From contig CAYPNI010000018.1 of assembly GCA_964411925.1 (NCBI GenBank), forward strand, positions 1 through 48,133: a DNA stretch of 48,133 nucleotides, written 5' to 3'. A program made the position numbers and the translations under genes. This document shows positions 17,129 to 25,197 of the stretch, one piece after another (the first letter of the stretch is position 1; each line of letters starts with the position of its first letter). The notes below the pieces were generated by a model. It saw nothing but the letters and a program-made list of their open reading frames with translations, was not told where the DNA came from and did no database searches. This DNA is from VFKU01 sp964411925 (GTDB taxonomy: Bacteria > Hydrogenedentota > Hydrogenedentia > Hydrogenedentales > GCA-2746185).

Positions 17129-18307
17129 ATGATCTACTATGATCGGCAGTCGGGGGGTCCGTTCTTGAAAATTCTCGAGTTTTGCCGTTCTGACGGCGTC
17201 GGCGGGCTCGAGATCTATGTCCAGCAAGCGACCCAACAGTTGACCGAGCGCGGCCATGAGGTGTTCGTCGTGACGGCGCGCGGCACCATGCTCGATGCGA
17301 GCTTGGAGCGCGACGGCATCCCGCGTGAGCACGTCGAGATGAGATCGCGGTCTTTCCCGTTTGTCGCCGCGCGCCAGCTTGCGCGGATCATCGACAGGGA
17401 GGCGATAGACGTCGTTCACGTTCATTGGCGCAACGACGTCGATGCGGCGGTCTGGGCGCGCAGGTTTTCGCGGAGGCGCCCGGCCGTTGTCAGCATGCGC
17501 AAGATGCTGATCACGCGCCCCAAACATGATCCGTATCATCGACTCATCTTTGGCGGTGTCGATTTGTGGATCGCCGTATCCAACAGCCTCGCGGACGCGC
17601 TGCGAGAGGCGCTCACCGTTCCGCCCGATCGCATTACTACGCTCTACACCGGGCTTCCCGCGCACGAACCGGCCCCGCCGGAGGAACGCGAAGCCTTCAT
17701 CGCGGAGCACCGCATTCCGGAGGCCGCACTAAAGATCGCCGTCTTCAGCCGCATCCAGCACATCAAGGGCCAACACGTCGTCGTCGACGCGCTGGCCAAG
17801 CTGCGTGACCGCGGCACAGACGCGATGGTCGTGTTCGCGGGGCACGTCATGGACAACGACTACATGGCGAAGCTGGAGAAGCAGATCGCCGACCTTGGAC
17901 TCGAGCAAAACGTTCAATTCGCGGGGTTCATCGAGGGCCCGGCGCGTTTCCTGTCACTATTCGATGTCCTCGTACTGCCGACCTACGGCGAAACGTTTCC
18001 CCGCACCATTATCGAGGCAATGAGGGCGGGAATCGCCGTCATCGGAACCAACGACGGTGGCGTCCCCGAGATGCTCTGCGAGGGCGAAATCGGTCTGCTG
18101 TTCGAACCGGGCGACGCACAGGGGCTCGCCGACGCGCTGCAGAGGCTCGCGTCCGACCCCGTGTTCCGGAAGACGCTTGCCGGCAAAGGGCAGGCGTACG
18201 CCGCTGAAGCCTTCGACGAGGCGCGCCACTTTGACGGACTGGTTCGGATGTTCGAGGCAACGGTTGATCGCGTGCGGCGCGGGGAAACGCCTACTGGTCC
18301 TGCGTGA
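17129..18307 (+). CDS. family 4 glycosyltransferase (GT-B)
   Basis: The core begins with KILEFCRSDGVGGLEIYV, the N-terminal Rossmann strand and glycine loop of GT4 enzymes. Further on are FSRIQHIKGQHVVVDAL and PTYGETFPRTIIEAM, whose E-x7-E pair binds the donor nucleotide-sugar. The start is uncertain: the ATG at 17129 is used, but a TTG at 17165 preceded by a GGGGGG stretch would give the more usual MKILEF start, and in-frame ATGs at 17051 and 17093 also exist. The product of about 392 residues likely adds a sugar in cell-surface glycan assembly, with the two adjacent glycosyltransferases. Its 3' end overlaps the convergent small gene by 17 bp. Confidence 0.88.
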   Translation: MIYYDRQSGGPFLKILEFCRSDGVGGLEIYVQQATQQLTERGHEVFVVTARGTMLDASLERDGIPREHVEMRSRSFPFVAARQLARIIDREAIDVVHVHWRNDVDAAVWARRFSRRRPAVVSMRKMLITRPKHDPYHRLIFGGVDLWIAVSNSLADALREALTVPPDRITTLYTGLPAHEPAPPEEREAFIAEHRIPEAALKIAVFSRIQHIKGQHVVVDALAKLRDRGTDAMVVFAGHVMDNDYMAKLEKQIADLGLEQNVQFAGFIEGPARFLSLFDVLVLPTYGETFPRTIIEAMRAGIAVIGTNDGGVPEMLCEGEIGLLFEPGDAQGLADALQRLASDPVFRKTLAGKGQAYAAEAFDEARHFDGLVRMFEATVDRVRRGETPTGPA

Positions 18308-18665
18308 GGCGCAAGGCGCGGAGCCGAGCGCCCATCAGTCGCGCGACAGGATCGAGAATGAAGGCGCCGTCGCTGACGTGCTTGAGGACGCCGCGCTGGG
18401 CCAGCGACCGGATCGCATACCACTGCTGGGAGCGTGCGTAGAGGCTTGAGTCCTCGAAGACGGCCCCGTCGCGCGTTTGAACGGTCGGGAATTCGTCGCC
18501 GTCGGGGATCCGGATGCGGATCGCGCCTCCGCTCTCGCCCGCGATCAGGATTGCCTGTTCCTCGTGCGACAGGTCGCGCGTCCACACGTCGGACCCGATT
18601 TGCCTGAGGACAAATCCCTCGTGGCACGCGAGTCTGAGATCGTCAATCCATTCCTGGACGTCCAT
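18291..18665 (-). CDS. small protein of unknown function
   Basis: The start is fixed by a perfect AGGAGG six bases before the ATG of MDVQEWIDDL, giving 124 residues; the longer frame upstream lacks support. The sequence is soluble, rich in acidic and aliphatic residues, with no signal peptide or membrane helix. It ends with a helical, basic stretch (ARLMGARLRALRL). I do not recognise a family. The good ribosome-binding site and normal composition support a real gene. Its stop lies inside the 3' end of the convergent GT4 gene. Confidence 0.7.
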   Translation of the reverse strand: MDVQEWIDDLRLACHEGFVLRQIGSDVWTRDLSHEEQAILIAGESGGAIRIRIPDGDEFPTVQTRDGAVFEDSSLYARSQQWYAIRSLAQRGVLKHVSDGAFILDPVARLMGARLRALRLTQDQ

Positions 18666-19027
18666 TGCAGGCCTCCTGCCAAATTCCGGAGCCATGCACC
18701 TTTCGGAAGTCCCCCGGCGTACTCCGCTTCCTTCGTGTGCGCCGACTATACCGTTGATCGGAAACCGCCCCCGGCTCCTGCCGGTGAGACAAAGTTCTCC
18801 GGATTCTACGGGCAAGATTCGGGCCAAGTGCGGTTGTTCACGCAAGACAATGCCCAACCCGCTGTCGCATCAACAGTTGGCTCGAATGGGCACGTATTGA
18901 CCTCGGTAGCCGTTGACCTGCCTCCGGACGCAGGGTGTTTCAGCGCAGACAGAAGCTCGCCGGTCCAAGAAAGGAACCGGGCGCCCCGATAAACCGGGGG
19001 CGCCCGGGCTGCCGTTACGTTTAGCCG
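18666..19027. other. intergenic stretch upstream of the small unknown gene
   Basis: No supported gene; a plus-strand frame across it is interrupted by the features on the other strand and lacks family-like sequence. Its left edge holds the AGGAGG of the minus-strand gene, and its right end holds the terminator at 18977-19007. No clear promoter was identified. Confidence 0.5.
18977..19007 (-). terminator. intrinsic terminator after the DUF2911 gene
   Basis: Arms 18977-18987 and 18997-19007 form a perfect 11-bp GC-rich stem with a 9-nt loop. On the minus strand it follows the stop at 19028 by about 20 bp and is followed by TTCCTTTCTTGG. Confidence 0.75.
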
Positions 19028-19957
19028 CTACTGCACGATGTTAAAGTCGGCCTCCCACTTCGTGTCGTCCCAGCGAATGCGCAATGTGCCGCCATCCGGC
19101 TTTTGGTCGATTTCCACCATCATTTTCTCAGTGGGTTGGTCGGCCTTCGCGATGCGAAGCGGAATTTCGGCTGCGTCGAACTCGGCTTCGTGGCGCGTGC
19201 CCCAGATGTCGGGCTGATTGTTAAATACCAGGTTCCAGCCGTCGCCGACCTTCTTGAGCCACAAGCTGTACACGCCGGGGTAGTCCTTGGCGACGTTTTC
19301 CTTCTTGACGACGACTTCGCCAAACTTGAGATCGAGATCGGTGTACAGCTTCGTGGCACGGCTCAGCGTGAACTCGTACACCTGGCCGTCCTGAACGTTC
19401 TCAAACAGCTTCCAGTCACTCGTGCCTTTCTTGAGATCGGCGAACGCGATGCGGACACGCTGCCCGCCGAAGTTCGCACGGGCTTCCGTCGGGTCCGGCC
19501 GGCGTCCCTGCACTGCATCGAGTTCCTCGGCCGTCACGCGCGCGCCGGTGACCGGCGCGTCGAAGAGTCCGCCCTGGTCCTTCACGCGGCCCACGAGCCC
19601 GCCGCCTTCCAGTCCCACGAGGATATTGATATTGATCGTGAAACTGCCCCCGAACTTGAGTTCGGAGTTCATGTCGAGTTTTCCCTCGGGCGTTCTCTCG
19701 ATATTGGAGATCGCGAGGGCCTCGGGCTGACGGGCGGAATCCAGCGTCGCACCGATCTTGCCGCCGACATCGGCGATGTTCAGGATTAGTTCGAACGGCC
19801 GATTCATGATTTCAAGCGTCAACTTCCAAGAGCCCAAGTAGTCCTGCGCGTCCGCTGTATTCACCGACGTCGCGACGGGATCTTCGGCGTGAGCCGGTAT
19901 CCCTGCGAAGCCGAGCGCCACGGTTGTCAGCAATAACACGAATGTACGAAGCCGCAT
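19028..19957 (-). CDS. secreted DUF2911-like protein with an extra N-terminal beta-rich domain
   Basis: The start is the ATG of MRLRTFVLLL, with GAGGG about 9 nt upstream; the 27 residues before it are not signal-like. The 309-residue product has a signal peptide ending PAHAE (about residue 24). Residues about 40-145 form a beta-rich domain (YLGSWKLTLEIMNRPFELIL, GGLVGRVKDQ) whose strand order loosely recalls the domain at 181-594. The C-terminal part (about 165-309) resembles DUF2911: IAFADLKKGTSDWKLFE, YEFTLSRATKLYTDLDL, YSLWLKKVGDGWNLVFNN and a closing WG motif. DUF2911 proteins are exported and of unknown function. The gene is transcribed alone, between two terminators. Confidence 0.75.
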   Translation of the reverse strand: MRLRTFVLLLTTVALGFAGIPAHAEDPVATSVNTADAQDYLGSWKLTLEIMNRPFELILNIADVGGKIGATLDSARQPEALAISNIERTPEGKLDMNSELKFGGSFTININILVGLEGGGLVGRVKDQGGLFDAPVTGARVTAEELDAVQGRRPDPTEARANFGGQRVRIAFADLKKGTSDWKLFENVQDGQVYEFTLSRATKLYTDLDLKFGEVVVKKENVAKDYPGVYSLWLKKVGDGWNLVFNNQPDIWGTRHEAEFDAAEIPLRIAKADQPTEKMMVEIDQKPDGGTLRIRWDDTKWEADFNIVQ

Positions 19958-20038
19958 AAATCTTATCCCTCGTTTCCGCCCAAAGACGATGCCCGCACCA
20001 GTAAACCCGCAACCGGCAAACGCGTTCCAGCATAACAA

Positions 20039-20073
20039 GACGGGGGAACCCGGTTCCCCCAGATTCCCCCGTC
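20039..20073 (-). terminator. terminator with two alternative stems after the cytochrome/monooxygenase gene
   Basis: Arms 20039-20048 and 20064-20073 form a perfect 10-bp stem. The arm at 20042-20048 can instead pair with 20054-20060 in a 7-bp stem with a 5-nt loop. On the minus strand this lies about 35 bp after the stop at 20108 and is followed by TTGTT. Confidence 0.65.
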
Positions 20074-20107
20074 GGAAACAGCCTTCTTTTGGCTTGGTTT
20101 TTCCGGG

Positions 20108-21400
20108 TTATTCGTCACCCTCGCTCGCGCCCGGCGCCGAACCGTCCGCATTGGCGAAGGTATACCAACCGAGGTCCATCTCCTCCGTCGTCGGGCCGCC
20201 GAAATGGACCGCGCGGTTCGAGTCGAACCCGGCGCGCTCCGCGTTCGCCGCGGAATTGTCGTATTTCATTTCGAACTCGATACGCGTGCCGGCCGGGATG
20301 TGCTTCGGATCCTTGTAGTGGTAATACTCTTGCCAGTTGAAGTCGTATTGCGGCGTCTCCAGCAGCACCTCGCTGGAGCCGTCCGGGTAGTACGCGGTGT
20401 AGCGGCTCCATTTGCCGCGCAGGTGCATGTGCGGGAACAGGTTGACGAGCACGATGTCCTTGTCGAACGTCTCCGCGCCGACGACGTACCAGTCCGCGTG
20501 ATTCGGCGGAATCTCGAACGCGCCGTGCGCCATATTCGTAATACGCATCTCGTGCGTCGGCGCTTCCTCGGCGAACTGGATGGCCATCACCGAGTTGTCC
20601 CATTGCGCCGTGCCGGGCCCCGCTTCCTTGTGGTAGTGCATCGCAAAGGTCACCGTCGAGCCCTTTTGCAGCGGCAGCGCGTAGCCCTCCGGATAGTAGC
20701 CCGGGTCGGTGCCGGGGGCGAGCCCGCCGATCATGACGCGCGAGCGCAGCAATTCCTGGTCGGCCTCGACGTCCGCGCCGCCCTCGACGGGCGCCTGCTC
20801 CTCGGAGCTGGCATACGCGATGATGTGATGGACGACTTCGCTGCCCGGCCGGAACTCGACGGCCTTGATCCACTTGTCATGAGGCAACTGGGCCTCGGTG
20901 AGCTTCACGTCGATGTTCTGGTAGAGATCCTGGACGTCGTCCTTCACCAGGAACGGTTCCGGGAATCCAAACTCAAGATCCGGCTCGCCGATCGACCAGC
21001 CTTCCTTGAATTCGACCGGCGCGGGGGCGTCCTGCGGATTGCCGCGCGGCGCGTTCTGGCTCACCCACTCGTTGATCGTGTCGATCTGTTCCGCCGTAAG
21101 CGTGCGCTCGTTTCGGAAAAGGCCGTGTTGCGCCTCGGAGGCATGCCACGGCGGCATCTGTTTGGCTGTCACCACATTCGCGATCGCCTTCGCCCAGGGC
21201 CGCACCTCTTCGTAACTCATGAACGACATCGGAGCGACCATACCCGACATGTTCTGCCCGCTCGGGCGGTGGCAGGTCTGGCAGTTCTCCTGGAGAATGG
21301 GAAGGATGTCCTTGGTGAACGTGACGCGCGCGCCGGTTTCAGCCCAGGCGGCCGTCCCGGCGAGGAGCATCACTGCAACCACTACCGCTGTACGCTTCAT
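20108..21400 (-). CDS. exported cytochrome c fused to a copper monooxygenase (PHM)-like domain
   Basis: A 430-residue protein with a signal peptide ending AAWA (residue 20). Residues about 25-120 are a cytochrome c domain: CQTCH (Cys40, Cys43, His44) binds heme and MPPWHA (Met82) offers a likely axial ligand. The rest resembles type II copper, ascorbate-dependent monooxygenases (PHM/DBM fold): VHHIIAY (His191, His192), HYH (His255, His257) and HMHLRG (His324, His326) are candidate copper ligands. The protein should work in the periplasm; the substrate is unknown and catalysis is not proved, since many bacterial homologues are uncharacterised. GGGAGAG precedes the ATG, and a TATAAT at 21448-21453 may be its -10. 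It is a single gene followed by a terminator. Confidence 0.85.
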   Translation of the reverse strand: MKRTAVVVAVMLLAGTAAWAETGARVTFTKDILPILQENCQTCHRPSGQNMSGMVAPMSFMSYEEVRPWAKAIANVVTAKQMPPWHASEAQHGLFRNERTLTAEQIDTINEWVSQNAPRGNPQDAPAPVEFKEGWSIGEPDLEFGFPEPFLVKDDVQDLYQNIDVKLTEAQLPHDKWIKAVEFRPGSEVVHHIIAYASSEEQAPVEGGADVEADQELLRSRVMIGGLAPGTDPGYYPEGYALPLQKGSTVTFAMHYHKEAGPGTAQWDNSVMAIQFAEEAPTHEMRITNMAHGAFEIPPNHADWYVVGAETFDKDIVLVNLFPHMHLRGKWSRYTAYYPDGSSEVLLETPQYDFNWQEYYHYKDPKHIPAGTRIEFEMKYDNSAANAERAGFDSNRAVHFGGPTTEEMDLGWYTFANADGSAPGASEGDE

Positions 21401-21447
21401 GTCGACTCTCCCGTTCTGGTGGACACACCGATTCGCCCCACGGCCCT

Positions 21448-21453
21448 ATTATA
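21448..21453 (-). promoter_or_regulatory. candidate -10 element of the cytochrome/monooxygenase gene
   Basis: A perfect TATAAT on the minus strand lies about 48 bp before the ATG at 21400. No good -35 hexamer is visible at 16-18 bp spacing, so the assignment is tentative. Confidence 0.35.
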
Positions 21454-21617
21454 AATCCGAAAAACTCGAAACCGGGCCGTCGAACCTCGAAAATATGATA
21501 TTCCACTCACCTCCTATTGTCGAGAGCTTAGAAAATCTCTCCTAAAAGCATTGATTTCCAAGGCGAAAACGCGCCGTTTGTCCTAGAATTCAACTCAAAC
21601 GCGAGGTTCGAATTCCG

Positions 21618-21881
21618 ATGCGAATCCCTATACGACACGTGATCATCGCGCTGACACTGGCCGCCGGTTGCGCCACGACCGACTCGACCGTGGCCGGATC
21701 CAAGCAGTGGTACGAGCAGCGAATCGGCGAGATCGAATCCGCGCACGAGCGCGGCGAACTCTCGACAGAGGAATACCTGCGTCTCAAGAATGAGGCAGAC
21801 GCCGTCCGCGCAACGTACCGCGGATCGCAACGTCCCGCGTCATCCGTGTCCGTCGGCGTCGGGTTCTTCTCGCACGACTGA
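21618..21881 (+). CDS. small lipoprotein with a helical SHOCT-like segment
   Basis: An 87-residue protein with a signal peptide and lipobox LAAGC (Cys18), so it should be membrane-anchored. Residues about 30-68 are helical and charged (IGEIESAHERGELSTEEYLR); the pattern of a helix, a GELS/T turn and a second helix resembles short SHOCT-type segments. The tail is Ser/Val/Gly-rich. The gene ends 2 bp before the convergent acetyltransferase. Function unknown. Confidence 0.7.
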   Translation: MRIPIRHVIIALTLAAGCATTDSTVAGSKQWYEQRIGEIESAHERGELSTEEYLRLKNEADAVRATYRGSQRPASSVSVGVGFFSHD

Positions 21882-21883
21882 GT

Positions 21884-23110
21884 CTAGAACCGATCGAACA
21901 GGTGCACGTACGGATTCCGCTTGGGAAAGATCGCGGCGAGGAGCCGGTACGCCTCCGGCGGGACGAGGCGCCGCCGCTCGTGGAACACGTCCTCAAAGTA
22001 GACATAGCCCGCGACGAGGCGCATGAGCTCGACGCGCGACAGGCTGAACTTGTTCTCGCCCATGGCCGGCGTCACGTCGATGGCGCCGCGGTGAGACCGA
22101 ACGCGGTAGCCCGCGTTTTCCACGACCAGCGTGGTCTCGACATTCATCTCGGACATGCCGCCCAGCGCGATACGCGCTTCCCACTCCGGCACGAGGTTCT
22201 CCAGGGACTCCGCGACATCGACGAAGGTCATCATGCCGCCCCGCTCGCGCGTGAGCCGGGTCTCGTGGACCGATTCGTACTGCGCGAGAACATGCGCGAG
22301 AGGATGTTCCGGCGGCAGATCGAACCGAACGCGCGTGCAGAACGATTCCTGGGCGGCCCGGGCACAGTTCGCGAGCAAGTCGCGCGCGACTTCGGGCGAC
22401 TCGATTCCTGCCTCGGTCACGTCGTAATACGCGTCCGCGCGGTGGGCAACGACGTATCCCAGCACCTTGCCCTGGTCGTTCGTGAGCACGCGCGCGTGCT
22501 CGATTCGGTTCCACTTGTTTGTGAAGTGCGCGCCCGATCGGATCAACGAGCACGGAACATCGGCGTTGTTGTCGCGGTGGATTCGCTGGACCGCGGGGAT
22601 GTCGCCGGGCTTGATCGGGCGGATTCGGTACGCCCTCGGCGCGTCGGCGGGCAGTTCGGACACGTCGACGAGGACGGCGTACTCCGCGAGTGTGGTTGCA
22701 TAGCCGAAACGGTGATAGAAGTTGGGGATGCCGAAGAGCATGGACACGTGGTAGCCGTGGGCCCGCATGTAGTCGAGCGTGTCTTCGAGTAGCGCGCTGC
22801 AGACGCCGCGGTGGCGATGTTTCGGGTCCGTGGTGACCCAGCCGAGCCCGCCCATCTTCAGACGCGCCTCGCCGAGGCGGATCGTGTCCGTCGTGAGGCG
22901 CAGCGCGCCGGCGATTTCGCCGTCCCGGAATGCGACGCGCGTGTGTTCGAGCCGGAATCCCGGGTACGCGACGGCGCTCGATTCGAGCCAGTTCATCGAG
23001 GAGAAGTAGTTGGGAACGTGCGCCTTCGCCATGAGGTCGTGCGCGAGGCGCAGTTCGTCCGCGTTCGCTGCGGCGCGGACGTAGACGCGTTTGACGGCGA
23101 CGGCAGACAC
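21884..23110 (-). CDS. GNAT acetyltransferase, Eis-like
   Basis: A 408-residue protein starting with GTG, with GGAG about 10 nt upstream. The N-terminal half is a GNAT domain with the acetyl-CoA pyrophosphate loop RHRGVCSALL (about 99-108) and FYHRFGYATTLAEYAV, typical of the Eis-type group. A second GNAT-like part follows (about 155-280), and the C-terminal 110 residues, with MNVETTLVVENAGYRV and FSLSRVELMRLVAGY, fit the SCP2-like sterol-carrier fold of Eis proteins. Eis homologues acetylate amines on aminoglycosides or proteins; the substrate here is unknown. It lies 58 bp before the export operon's permease end and is probably transcribed on its own. Confidence 0.85.
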   Translation of the reverse strand: MSAVAVKRVYVRAAANADELRLAHDLMAKAHVPNYFSSMNWLESSAVAYPGFRLEHTRVAFRDGEIAGALRLTTDTIRLGEARLKMGGLGWVTTDPKHRHRGVCSALLEDTLDYMRAHGYHVSMLFGIPNFYHRFGYATTLAEYAVLVDVSELPADAPRAYRIRPIKPGDIPAVQRIHRDNNADVPCSLIRSGAHFTNKWNRIEHARVLTNDQGKVLGYVVAHRADAYYDVTEAGIESPEVARDLLANCARAAQESFCTRVRFDLPPEHPLAHVLAQYESVHETRLTRERGGMMTFVDVAESLENLVPEWEARIALGGMSEMNVETTLVVENAGYRVRSHRGAIDVTPAMGENKFSLSRVELMRLVAGYVYFEDVFHERRRLVPPEAYRLLAAIFPKRNPYVHLFDRF

Positions 23111-23168
23111 AGAAACGGTACTCCGCCCCCGATCGTAGCACAGCGGCGCGGGACGCGCGGAGAGTCGA

Positions 23169-24503
23169 TTACTCGTGGCGCAGGGCTTCGACGGGGTCCA
23201 TCTCGGCCGCGCGCATTGCGGGATAGAGGCCGAACACGATACCGACGAGGGCCGAGATCGAAAACGCGACGATCGGCGCCCACATCGTGACGATCGTCTC
23301 CATGTCGGAGAACATCGTGATGAAGAACGGGATGGTGACGCCGAGCGCGACGCCGATGACGCCGCCGGTGCCCGCGAGCAACACGGTCTCGACGAGGAAC
23401 TGCTGCACGATATCGCGCTGGCGCGCGCCGAGCGCGCGGCGTATGCCGATCTCGCGGGTGCGCTCGGTGACGCTGGCCAGCATGATGTTCATGATACCGA
23501 TGCCGCCGACGAGCAGTGAGATGGCGGCGATCGCGCCGAGGACGATATTGAACATACGGGCGCTGGCCTCGGCCTGGCGCAGGAGCGCGAGCGGCACTTC
23601 CACCTCGAAGTCCTTCTTCTTGTGGCGCCGCTGCAGGATCTCCTCGACGATCTGCCCGATTTGAATCACGGACTCCTGGTCCTTGGCGCGCATTGTCGCC
23701 TCGTGGAGTTCGACGGTTTCCGACTCGATCGAGCCGCCGGTCTGCCGGATGAGCGTCTCGCCGAACCGGTGTTTCGCGGCGGAGAGCGGGATGAAGAGCC
23801 GGTTAGGCGAGGCGGCCTGCGCCCCGGCTTCGTTCTCGGCCACGTTCGAGTAGCCGCCGGGCTCCATCACGCCGACGACGGCGTAGTAATCGCTCCCGAT
23901 CTTTACGGATTGCCCGATCGGATTCTCAATCGGAAAGAGCGCCTTCGCGACCGAATCGCCGAGCACGCAGACATTCAGGCGTCCGTCCACTTCGGTCTGC
24001 GTGAAGAACCGTCCCTCGCGCACGTTGTAGTTGCGCATGACGGGGTAGTCCACCGTCGTCCCCATGATGTCCGCGCCGATGTGCTTGTCGAGGTTCCAGA
24101 CGTTCTCGCGAATAATCCGGGCGGGCACGACGCCGACGATGCCGGGCACCGTGTTCTGGATGACCCGGATGTCGAGATACGTGAGCCCGTACTCGAGCGC
24201 CGCGGGCATGCCGCGTCCGCGCGAGGCGGCAGCGGCCACGTCCGCCGGTTTGACGCTCTTGATGATGATGTTGTTGCTGCCCAACTGGCGCAACTGTTCC
24301 TGGGCCTCGTGACTTGCGCCTTCGCCCACGGCGAGCATCGCGATTACCGAGCTGACACCGAACACCATGCCGAGCACGGTAAGCAACGAGCGCAGGCCGT
24401 GGGAAAAAATGCTTTTCATGCCCAGGGTGACTGTGCGCCGCACGCGCCACGACGAAAACTCCGCGTCGCGCCGCCGCGCGGGCTTAGTTTCGAACGGAGA
24501 CAT
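23169..24503 (-). CDS. MacB/FtsX-type ABC transporter permease
   Basis: The start is the ATG of MSPFETKPARRR, which overlaps the ATPase gene by 20 bp and has AAGGA seven bases upstream; the longer frame runs antisense to nothing useful and would read inside the ATPase gene. The 444-residue protein has the family layout: a first membrane helix (TVLGMVFGVSSVIAMLAVG), a large periplasmic MacB_PCD domain (about 65-270), then an FtsX domain with three membrane helices (IVLGAIAAISLLVGGIGIMN; LLAGTGGVIGVALGVTIPFF; IVAFSISALVGIVFGLYPA). It acts as a mechanotransmission permease with the ATPase upstream and the adaptor and TolC-like proteins of the same operon. Confidence 0.92.
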   Translation of the reverse strand: MSPFETKPARRRDAEFSSWRVRRTVTLGMKSIFSHGLRSLLTVLGMVFGVSSVIAMLAVGEGASHEAQEQLRQLGSNNIIIKSVKPADVAAAASRGRGMPAALEYGLTYLDIRVIQNTVPGIVGVVPARIIRENVWNLDKHIGADIMGTTVDYPVMRNYNVREGRFFTQTEVDGRLNVCVLGDSVAKALFPIENPIGQSVKIGSDYYAVVGVMEPGGYSNVAENEAGAQAASPNRLFIPLSAAKHRFGETLIRQTGGSIESETVELHEATMRAKDQESVIQIGQIVEEILQRRHKKKDFEVEVPLALLRQAEASARMFNIVLGAIAAISLLVGGIGIMNIMLASVTERTREIGIRRALGARQRDIVQQFLVETVLLAGTGGVIGVALGVTIPFFITMFSDMETIVTMWAPIVAFSISALVGIVFGLYPAMRAAEMDPVEALRHE

Positions 24504-25197
24504 CGCTTTCCTTCTGGCCGTCGCGCAACCGCACGACGCGCCACGACCGTTCGGCGAGTTCGTCGGAGTGCGTGACCATGATGAGCGTCTTGCCCTGGGA
24601 ATGCAGCTCATCGAAGATGTTCATGATCTCGGCGCCCGACTTTGAATCGAGGTTGCCGGTGGGTTCGTCCGCGAGGATCACCAGGGGGTCGTTCGCGAGC
24701 GCCCGCGCGATCGCCACGCGCTGCTGTTGCCCGCCGGAGAGTTCGAAGGGCTTGTGGTCGAGCCGGTTCCCGAGGCCTACGCGCTCGGCGAGGCGCGTGC
24801 CCACCTCGCGGCTGTCGGCCTCGCTCCAGCCCTGGTAATACAGCGGCAGTTCGATGTTTTCGAGGACTGAAAGCTGCTGGATGAGGTTGTAGGACTGAAA
24901 GATGAAGCCGAGGCGCGCCCCCCGGATCGCGGAGAGGTCGTTGTCGTCGAGTTGCGATACGTCTTCGCCGCCGAGCAGATAGGTGCCCGAGGTGGGCTGA
25001 TCGAGACAGCCGAGCAGGTTCATCAGCGTCGATTTTCCGCAGCCGGACGGGCCCATGATGCTGACGTAGTCGCCCGAGAAGAAATCGACCGACACGCCGC
25101 GCAAGGCCTGCACCGTCACGGCGCCCATCTGGTACGTCTTGTGGACGTCCTGCAGGCTGGCGATGACTTCACGCGGCTTGTCCGAAGCCACGGCCAT
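24484..25197 (-). CDS. ABC transporter ATP-binding protein, LolD/MacB type
   Basis: A 237-residue ATPase with Walker A GPSGCGKST (about 49-57), Q-loop FIFQSYNLIQ, signature LSGGQQQRVAIARAL, Walker B LVILADEPTGNLD and the H-switch MVTHS. The insert and the GNLD extension are typical of the LolD/MacB/FtsE class that drives type VII ABC systems. Its ATG directly follows the TAA of the adaptor gene (TAAATG), and its end overlaps the permease start by 20 bp, which implies translational coupling. Confidence 0.95.
   Translation of the reverse strand: MAVASDKPREVIASLQDVHKTYQMGAVTVQALRGVSVDFFSGDYVSIMGPSGCGKSTLMNLLGCLDQPTSGTYLLGGEDVSQLDDNDLSAIRGARLGFIFQSYNLIQQLSVLENIELPLYYQGWSEADSREVGTRLAERVGLGNRLDHKPFELSGGQQQRVAIARALANDPLVILADEPTGNLDSKSGAEIMNIFDELHSQGKTLIMVTHSDELAERSWRVVRLRDGQKESDVSVRN

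Noticed and set aside
18477..18992. 171-codon plus-strand frame
   Set aside because: It overlaps the supported gene with AGGAGG on the other strand and has no recognisable product.
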